Made by a program: the position numbers and the translations under genes. Positions 26,222-64,000 of a stretch of 64,000 bases of DNA are shown one piece after another; within the stretch, counting starts at the first letter, position 1, and every line of letters starts with the position of its first letter. This DNA is from Cheilinus undulatus (lineage: Eukaryota > Chordata > Actinopteri > Labriformes > Labridae), in contig NC_054877.1 of the NCBI RefSeq assembly GCF_018320785.1, positions 22,736,329-22,800,328 on the forward strand, in the 5' to 3' direction. The notes beneath the pieces were generated by a model. The model had not been told where the DNA came from. It worked only from the letters and a program-made list of their open reading frames with translations, and made no database searches.

Positions 26222-26820
26222 CCAAACAGAGTGCTCCCAAACTATGAGAAGGCCTGGGATCTTTCAAGACCAATCCCTCAAAACAGGCTTGATCATTTTA
26301 AAGAGAGAACAACAGGTGAATATTTATGGAAATACAGCAGTTTGAAAAAATTTGGTACAGTGTAAGGAAGGGCACTTTAGCATGGTGTCTTTAATGAGAG
26401 GGTACCTTGTTGGACACATACACCATGTTTTGTCACCGGAAGGGCACCCTCAAGGGCATTTTGTCACTTTTTGTCCACTGGAAGAGCCCTTTTTGAGCAC
26501 ACTTGATGGCCCTGATTTTAACAACCTCAGAGTACACAGACTGTTCGTCTCTGATGGCCCCCTCACAGACCGTTCCTCTGAGACATGGTACAGTATGTCT
26601 CAGAACAGAAATACACAATAAAATTTTAGAAATTTAATCAGATAAAACTTCAATTTAAGGTTAAGGGTTGGGAGACGAAAAGTTAAAGTTTAAAAAAACA
26701 AGCCAGCAATACTTCATTACAAAACATTTAATATAGTTGAGTAAACAGTCTGCTTACAGGAAAGGAGTTCATCCTCCATGAAGACATTCTAACACAGACA
26801 GCAGAGCTTATGTTACTCCA

Positions 26821-27390
26821 TTAGCTACACAAAATATGTAAATAACGGCAGCTAAGTTAGCTACATTTGCTAAAGCTCACATTACTAAAGCTAACTTGGT
26901 GATAGAAAACAAAGCTAGATAGCTACATGGCTAAAGTGGCTAGAGCTGAGCTCATAAAACAGCTATGTAAGCGATATATATATTTTATCGTTGTAGCAAA
27001 GTTAGCTTTCGCAACATTTGCTTAAGCTCACGCTGCTAGAGCTAACTTAGCTATAGATAGTGGAGCTAAGTAGCTATACACCTGTGCAGCTAAAGCTATG
27101 CTCACAAAGCAGTTCATAAGCTACATATATGTAATCTTTGTAGCCAAGTTAGCTTTAGCTACATTTGCTAAATGTCACATTGCCAGAGCTAACTCAGTGA
27201 TAGATAATGGTACTACGTTACAACATAGCTAGGTAGCTAAGGCAGCTGAAGCTAAGCTCACAGAGCAGTTCTTGGGCTATATGCCTACATTGCTAAGTTA
27301 GCTTTATATAGGTATAACTTTGATATACCTAATTTAGCTACATTGGCTTATGTAGTAATGTCAATTATATAGCTAGTGTAGCTTTTTTAG
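26821..27390. repeat. Degenerate tandem array, unit about 147 bp
   Basis: Four units marked by AAGTTAGCT at about 26854, 26999, 27146 and 27295 (spacings 145, 147 and 149). Each unit contains ATTTGCTAAA-like, GCTCAC, AGAGCTAACT(T/C)AG and GATAGATA-like words in the same order. Within units the AGCTA/TTAGCT hexamers recur. No coding potential. Confidence 0.75.
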
Positions 27391-29329
27391 CTAAATCTAA
27401 CAAAGCTTAAACCAGCCACCATTCTTGTGACTACTTTTAAAACAGGTCTTTACCTAATTTAATCCCAGATTAGACCTGTGACCTTTTTCTCTGTTTTAAT
27501 TAGGAAATGTTGCTTAAGATGTAACATTTGCAATGAGGTGATTTCATGACTGTAATGGCCAGATGTCTTGAATGAATCAAGTTAAATTTAAAAAAATATT
27601 TAAAACTGGAAATATGTTGTAACGGCAAACTACAGTGTCTGAGATCAATGTTTTGTGAGAGTGGCCAGTAAAGATATTTGGTCTATAGCCAGACCCCTCT
27701 CACTAAAAGGCACCCTGGGTGGCACTTATGTAATACTCATAGGAAGGAAACCCCTTTTTTGGAGGGTAATTCCTAATGTTTTATGTACCATATGGGCATC
27801 CAAGGGGTTTATTTATTTATATTTATTACTTACGTTAGGTTACTGGGGGGTATTACTGCTCCAGCTCCCCCTCTGAGTCCACCAGTGAAAGAGACCATTC
27901 TTGAGAGTGAGATACAAGATTTTTACTTAAATGTATAATTGCAATGGTGCTTCTGGCACTAATTCTTTGAGCGAAAATAAGTAAAAGTACATAAGTATAA
28001 GTAAAAATGAAAATATCATAATATTTTTAAGCTTGTAAGAAATAAAAGAAGGGACACTTTTGTTTTAAGACACTTCTTTAGTTTAATGAATGTGTGCACA
28101 CTTCACAAATACATGCTGGATCTGAAATAGTTAAAACTCAGTGATGACAACTTATTTTACTTACACTCTGTGTTCAACAAAAATCATTACATTACATTAC
28201 ATTCATTGTCAAGTTACAATAAAAACCACAATGTGGTTCTACGAAGGGTTTTTTTTTTACTTAGGCAACATAAGGTAGGTAGTGTTTTGCTAGTAGGCCT
28301 TCACAGAAGGCAAATATAATCACTTTTTTGTGGAAAAAAGCATCTACAGTAGCATGACTATGTAGCTAGAATGGTGTTGCAGCTCAAGCATACAGTACAA
28401 TAAGAAAAGTTTAAAAAAAGTTATTACATTGTGAATCAAGATGAAGCTATAACTATGAATAAACATGAAAACATAAAATCATGCAACAAAGAAATACACT
28501 AATACACGCAGCTGATAAGACATTAACTGTGTGGGTGATTTGTTTTATATGAAATAAGAATGTACGGGCACTTTTTCTAGATACATCTGGATGAGGAAGG
28601 ATTACAAAGGAAATAAAAGAAGATCTGTCTGCACAAGCCTTTAAAACTGTGTTAGCTTTGTGTATAATCTATGTTAAAATAAATAATAATATAAAGTGCA
28701 CATACTACAGCTCATCATACAGACTGCTCAGATTCCAGACATACTAGACACATCCAGCTATTTCTGCAGCCCTCACCCTAACATGTGAGAAAACATGGAT
28801 CTTAATCAACTGCTTGGTTTTCATTTACAGCATAAAAAAAAATAGTATCAGGGTAAATTTGGAGCCAAGACGGGAGAACTGTTGCAAACTTAAACACAGA
28901 CACATGATACTGGTTGTGTTGTAGCCAGCACAGAGATATTAGAGGTATGTTTTTATGTATCAATACAACATGAAAACAGCAGCAAAGATAACCGCACAGT
29001 GTTTTTACATTTGAGGACACTGACAGTGGCTCAATTAGTGGATATTTCATTGTGAAGTTAAGTTATTTTAAGGCAAAGGTGCAAAACAATTAAACATTTA
29101 CAGTGTATAAGAAAACATGACATCCAAAGAAGCTAGGTCACATTATGACATTAGCACCAGTTTGAAAAAACGCCTTTTAGAAAGGGATAAAAATAAACCA
29201 AAGGCCTTACCAAGAAATGTGAACAAAGACATTTAACAGATTTTTCCCACACTGTTTCAACAATAACTGAACATTTAAGCTTCCCAAAGGTAGAATTTCT
29301 TATCAGATTGTTTAATGTCATAAGATGAT
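27391..29329. other. No gene seen
   Basis: AT-rich DNA downstream of mylk4. A short ATTAC tandem (28188-28203) is present. 27655-27890 shares GGCACCCT-type phrases with 26350-26620 and may be repeat-derived. No exon recognised. Confidence 0.4.
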
Positions 29330-29933
29330 TTTATTCAGCCTTTGTTTCTCTCACATTACACGTGTTAAATTCTACTGTGATTGTGTGTTATTTGAACTCA
29401 CAAAACAATCTTCTGACCTTATTATTTGGATAGAGCATTATTAAAATGGTGGGGCAATCCACTGTTTTCGCCAAGTTAAACAAAGGCTTTTTTTTTCATT
29501 TATACATAGCTTCAGTATCTTTACATAAATACAACACAGTGGATCAGATTTCAGGAAAGGTGTATGTGGTAAGCAGAAATTCAGGGCACGTCACCTCCAG
29601 GTGCACCCACTGAAAACTGTGTTATTTACACGGACGGGAAGGTTGGTCCAAGTGGCCACAACTGTAGCCATTGCATCACTGTAACCCTGAGGAAACACAG
29701 TGACAATGGATCGATTCACTCTCAAAAGACCAACCTCGGTTTCTTCAAGAATGCTACATAGTCTAACAGGCACTGAAAGCCTACGTTTCTGCTGTGCTAT
29801 CATACCGCACAAAATTTGAGACATGCCTCCACCTTGTGGATGCAAGCTGATCTGCTTCTATGACATCTCTTTGTGAAAATAAATTGATAAAAAAAAAAAT
29901 TTAAAAATGAAAAAGATTAACTGAAGACCAACC
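29330..29933 (-). other. mylk4: Putative mylk4 3' UTR
   Basis: Follows the predicted stop on the minus strand. The first AATAAA-type signal noticed downstream in that orientation is at 29330-29335 (TTTATT on the plus strand). The true end is unproven. Confidence 0.35.
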
Positions 29934-60750
<30,817 letters not shown>

Positions 60751-60974
60751 TCTCCCTGAGGGGGGGTGACACTTGGCTGCTAGACGGTTTCTTTTAAGCA
60801 CTCAGTCCGTCTTCCAGGCCTGGTTGGCCTCCCTGGTGTGTTGCTCTTGGCCAGGTGTTTTATCTGAGAGCAGAGGTAGAAAAAGGCCGCAATTAAGCAT
60901 AGTTGTCAGGGAAAAGCTGTTTTTTCTTTTCAGACTGTATAGTAATTCTAACATATACTTGTGGATTTAATAAA

Positions 60975-60985
60975 CTATTTTTATA
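60975..60985 (-). promoter_or_regulatory. TATA/MEF2-like promoter element of exon 1c
   Basis: On the minus strand TATAAAAATAG combines a TATA box with a near-consensus MEF2 site (9 of 10). It is placed to start a transcript with a 5' UTR of roughly 200 bases before the exon 1c ATG. Confidence 0.45.
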
Positions 60986-61252
60986 CAGAAAACCCTTCAA
61001 ATGTAAGTGGTCTTTTAAATCTATTTAGCTCAAATTTAGTCTACTATCCTATTAGTCTGTTCTTAACACTCTTCATACATTGTGGTAATATTACGTACAG
61101 TTTTTCCCAAGTATTTCCAAACTGCTGTTAAACAGTGAGGAATTTTCAACACAGCTTTACCAAACATCTTAGTTTCATTTTGGATGCTTACATTATTTTA
61201 CTTTGCACACAAAAAATAAATTATTTCACAAAAACCGAAAACTGCCAGGGTC

Positions 61253-62130
61253 AAAATTATCAGTCCCCCTGATTTAATAGTCAGTTCCAGATGTACTGAG
61301 GCATCCCCACAGCATAATACTCCCATTGCAATGTTTCACTGTGGGGACAGGTTTCTTTGGGTTATACGCCTCTCCCTTCTTTCTCCAAACATCAGCAACG
61401 TCTCTGTGACCAAAGAGCTCTAGTTTGGTCTCATCTCACCAAAGGACATGCTTCCAGTACGCAGAATCTTTCTCTAGTTCAGCCTGGCATGAAGGTGTCT
61501 CTTCTGCAGCGGTGGATATTTTCTTTGTCTGCAACCTCACAGAGTCCATTCCTGTACAGGGCTCTAGTGACTGTCTTCCTTAAAACTAGAATTCCCAACT
61601 TGGCTATGTCATTCACCAGTGTTTTGGCAGTTGTGCTGGAGGCATAGACACATCTCTCACTAGTTTTCTTTCCAGAGTCTTTGAAATCTTTCTCTTTCTA
61701 CTTCTGTAAGGCTTATTAATGTCTCAAGCATCACCTGTTCACCACAGCCTACAGTCTTCACTAAACCACCCCTTACAATCATCTTATCCCTCACACAGTC
61801 TCTCCATGTCTTCTATGTTTTGTAAAGCATCCTTGGGTTTCTTGAAAGGCGCTATATAAATCTAAGATATTATTATTATCATTATTATTATCATTATTAT
61901 TATTGTTGTTGTTATGTACTGTGTGGCTTTCTTTGAATTTCTTGATGATACTTTTAACTCTAGTTATTGACATCTGGAAATGCAGTGATAACTTTCTATA
62001 TCCTTCCCCTGCTTTGTGAGCATCAATAATTATTTTTCTCAAGTCTAAACAGATGTCTTTTGTTTTTGCCATGAAACTTTCTCAACTGACAGCTCAAACC
62101 CTTACTTAATTATTTAACTGTGTGTAAACT
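61253..62130 (-). pseudogene. Decayed Tc1-like transposon in the mylk4/wrnip1 intergenic region
   Basis: Minus strand. Begins MAKTKDICLDLRKIIIDAHK (ATG at 62072) with helix-turn-helix text MSITRVKSIIKKFKES, then is broken at 61915 by an inserted retroelement tail. It resumes at about 61700-61260 with broken DDE-domain text, including KKPVPTVKHCNGSIMLWGC. The end near 61253 (CAGGGTCAAAATTATCAG) looks like a Tc1 inverted end. No intact frame. Confidence 0.8.
61790..61915 (+). repeat. LINE/SINE 3' tail with (TTA)n, inserted in the Tc1 copy
   Basis: Reads TTGGGTTTCTTGAAAGGCGC, then TATATAAATCTAAGATATTATTATT with a 45-bp TTA/TCA-type microsatellite. The GGCGCTATATAAAT plus short tandem tail is typical of the 3' end of fish L2/CR1-type retroelements and SINEs sharing it. 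Confidence 0.7.
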
Positions 62131-62725
62131 GGGAGACAAAACTTTTTTTACTTGATTTTACAAGCTTTGAGTACTAAATAGTTAAAGCACATCATTGCAC
62201 TACAGTAGTTTGTGCTTTGGCTCAACAAAAAGGTCAGTTTTAAAGGAGAGTAATGGGAACCTCTTATGTCAGGGATATGCTGCATTCATGGACTATACCC
62301 TGTGGGACAAGCCAGACTCTGTTGACGCATTAAAACTCGATCATTCTGTTTCTGTTACATTATATGTGCAGCGTGAGCCAAGTTCACCATGCCAGCAGCC
62401 TAATCAGTGAAAACCTAATTAAAAATCAAGGTTTCCCAATTTTTACGTAAAAAGGCGTTTGATAAGAAACCACGTTATCTAAAATGCTCCGATATCGGAG
62501 CCTCCATACAGCACATGAATGCACACGTACAGTAATAGATGACAGGAAATGAAATTTAAAAAATAAGAAAATCAACAATAATATTTTTTAAAATCACTTT
62601 ATGGGGCGTAGACGGGGAAGTCGTGGCTCTGCATGGGATAATTTTTAGTTCATGATAACTTTTTAACTGTTGTGAAGGATTGTTTGGTCACGTGACTAAA
62701 GGTCAAAAGTTTCGCGGGAACCAAA
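62131..62725 (+). promoter_or_regulatory. wrnip1: wrnip1 promoter region
   Basis: Upstream of the wrnip1 ATG. A perfect palindrome GTCACGTGAC at 62687-62696 is an E-box for USF/MITF-type factors, and TTTCGCGGGAA at 62710-62720, directly before the ATG, is an E2F-type site, fitting a replication/repair gene. No TATA box near. Farther up (62131-62600) is AT-rich; the frame at 62195-62410 is not a gene. Confidence 0.55.
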
Positions 62726-63373
62726 ATGGCGAACGAGATGACATCCACAGCACCGGGTTCTGTACAGTGTCCGGTTTGTTTTCAAGACTTCACGCCCTCT
62801 ACGATTAATGGACACCTCGACGTGTGCTTGTTGAACACTGTGGCGGACAGCGGTCCGTCAACAACTGACGGGACCGAACCTCCCATAAAGAAATCTCGCA
62901 TTAGTGCCGAGGCTGCTTCCCCTAGCACCAGTGTCAACAGACCAACGGTCAGCTCACCTTCCTCCTCCTCGTCCAGGTCGGGTACAACGTCATCTTCTGT
63001 ATTTTCTCTGTTTCAGGGCAATAAGAGTAAAACTCCGACTCAGAGTGAACGTATTGGTGCACTGGCAGGTAAACAAACTGCTAACAAGGGACTTAAACGT
63101 ACTTTGCTGAGGGACTCCGAGCCTGGACCTGCCGGTTCAGATAACGGCCAACTCCCGGGATCAAACGGGCCAGCAATGAAAATTTCAAGTAGTATCCCTC
63201 CGCGGAGCCTGCTAACCATGGATAAACCGCTGGCAGACACGCTGAGACCAAACACGCTGGAGGAGTACTTCGGCCAGAGCAAAGTAGTAGGCCAGGAAAC
63301 ACTCCTCCGTTCACTTCTGGACTCCCAGGAAATACCATCATTGATCCTGTGGGGACCACCAGGTTGCGGAAAG
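62726..63373 (+). CDS. wrnip1: Werner helicase-interacting protein 1, exon 1 (partial gene)
   Basis: N-terminal 216 residues of an AAA+ ATPase that protects stalled replication forks and binds ubiquitinated proteins in the nucleus. Seen: a UBZ4 zinc finger CPVCFQDFTPSTINGHLDVC with Cys15, Cys18, His30 and Cys34; a Ser/Thr/Pro-rich disordered linker (about 36-165); the conserved start of the ATPase region PLADTLRPNTLEEYFGQ; and Walker A GPPGCGK at 210-216. The exon ends at donor AAG|GTAAGG immediately after the Walker A Lys, phase 0. ATG 62726 is in strong context (CCAAAATGG). The reading frame past the donor to 63454 is intronic. The remaining exons are beyond 64000. Head-to-head with mylk4. 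Confidence 0.95.
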
Positions 63374-64000
63374 GTAAGGCTGATAGTAGCTTCTTATGCG
63401 TTTAATCATAACACATTTCCTTTTGCAAGTACTTTAAAAAATATTTTTATTTAGAATTTTTGTCCTTGAGGTATTACGATTAGAAAAGGTTTATGCTGGT
63501 TCTATTTAGGTTTGGAATTGTAAAATAGGAATATAATATCTCAACAATTGTTTAATGTAAATTATCAAAGCAGATTTGATTGGTGACAAAAGAGGCATAT
63601 ATTTGACCCCATAACAATAGGAAACATTAGATAATATGCAGAAGAATATGTCAGACATCAAGTCTCTAGTTTAGCTTTATAAACCTGCATTCTGTTGAAC
63701 TTAATAGAGAGAGACACATCTTTTATAGCACAGTTAAATAGTAAGATATCATGTCTCTGGCTGTAAGGATTGACCTCACCAGTGTTGTTTATCACACCTG
63801 AATACAGCATGTTAATGACTCCTTAGGCATACCTAGCTTCGAAGATGGATTGTCTTTCAGCAGCTTGTCATACCTAGACTTTATCGACATGCTTCAGTAA
63901 CAATCTAACTCTTTATCTCCCCCTGTCAGTTGTCTTGAAGCATTAAGCTTTCCAATTGAAGGGTTATTTTTAGAGCCTGTTATAAGGATTTACAGTGAGG
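63374..64000 (+). other. wrnip1: wrnip1 intron 1 (start)
   Basis: AT-rich intron sequence to the window edge; no acceptor-exon with the Walker A continuation (T or S, then the AAA+ core) was found before 64000. Confidence 0.7.

Noticed and set aside
26821..27390. CRISPR-like spaced repeat
   Set aside because: Vertebrate DNA; the whole 147-bp unit repeats with drift, with no unique spacers between short identical repeats.
60751..60801. A longer start for exon 1c
   Set aside because: The upstream candidate is GTG; ATG 60750 is the first usable start.
63374..63454. Extension of the wrnip1 frame past 63373
   Set aside because: It follows a strong donor (AAG|GTAAGG) immediately after the Walker A Lys and loses family similarity.

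Overview
The window is vertebrate, most likely ray-finned (teleost) fish nuclear DNA. Evidence is the intron-exon structure with GT-AG introns, AT-rich introns, and a dense load of Tc1/mariner elements, hAT elements, short terminal-inverted-repeat elements (MITEs) and tRNA-derived SINEs of the kind common in teleosts. There are no prokaryotic operons, CRISPR arrays, rRNA genes or ordinary tRNA genes.

Two protein-coding genes are clear. (1) A myosin light chain kinase gene of the MYLK4 type lies on the minus strand from about 29.9 to 60.75 kb. I rebuilt 14 coding exons with consistent splice sites and phases (29934-47169; 821 residues predicted, ending in a complete Ser/Thr kinase domain). Two further candidate first exons (58985-59128 and 60625-60750) and a candidate cassette exon (48733-48804) lie upstream. 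All end in phase 0, so each could splice to the same exon 2. (2) The 5' end of wrnip1 (Werner helicase-interacting protein 1, UBZ4 zinc finger plus AAA+ ATPase) is on the plus strand from 62726, with exon 1 ending inside the Walker A motif at 63373; the rest lies beyond the window. The head-to-head mylk4/wrnip1 order matches human 6p25.2 as I know it and supports mylk4 rather than mylk3.

Layout: 1-1070 is most of a Tc1 transposon whose transposase frame is open to the window edge, sitting against a second, decayed Tc1 copy (to about 1460). From 1.5 to 29 kb the DNA is gene-poor: hAT, MITE, SINE and foldback-like repeats, candidate conserved non-coding blocks (3.6-4.1, 8.6-9.8, 17.3-17.8 kb), one possible membrane-protein first exon (12410-12521), a telomere-like tract (26.16 kb) and a tandem array of about 147 bp units (26.8-27.4 kb). 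From 29.3 to 47.2 kb is mylk4, with a dead Tc1 copy, nested SINEs and MITEs in its introns. From 47.2 to 60.7 kb is the upstream mylk4 region: a Tc1 derivative with long inverted repeats (50.05-51.03 kb), a pyrimidine-rich degenerate array (52.99-53.88 kb), a 1.3 kb hAT element with a perfect 8-bp target duplication (54.47-55.77 kb) and the alternative first exons. From 60.8 to 62.7 kb is the shared mylk4/wrnip1 upstream region, containing another decayed Tc1 copy.

Functionally, mylk4 would encode a striated-muscle-type kinase of myosin regulatory light chain. Promoter choice would swap its N-terminus between a coiled-coil form, a form with a hydrophobic/Cys/poly-Arg head, and a short form resembling the human MYLK4 N-terminus. 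Everything is read by eye; no alignment or database search was run.
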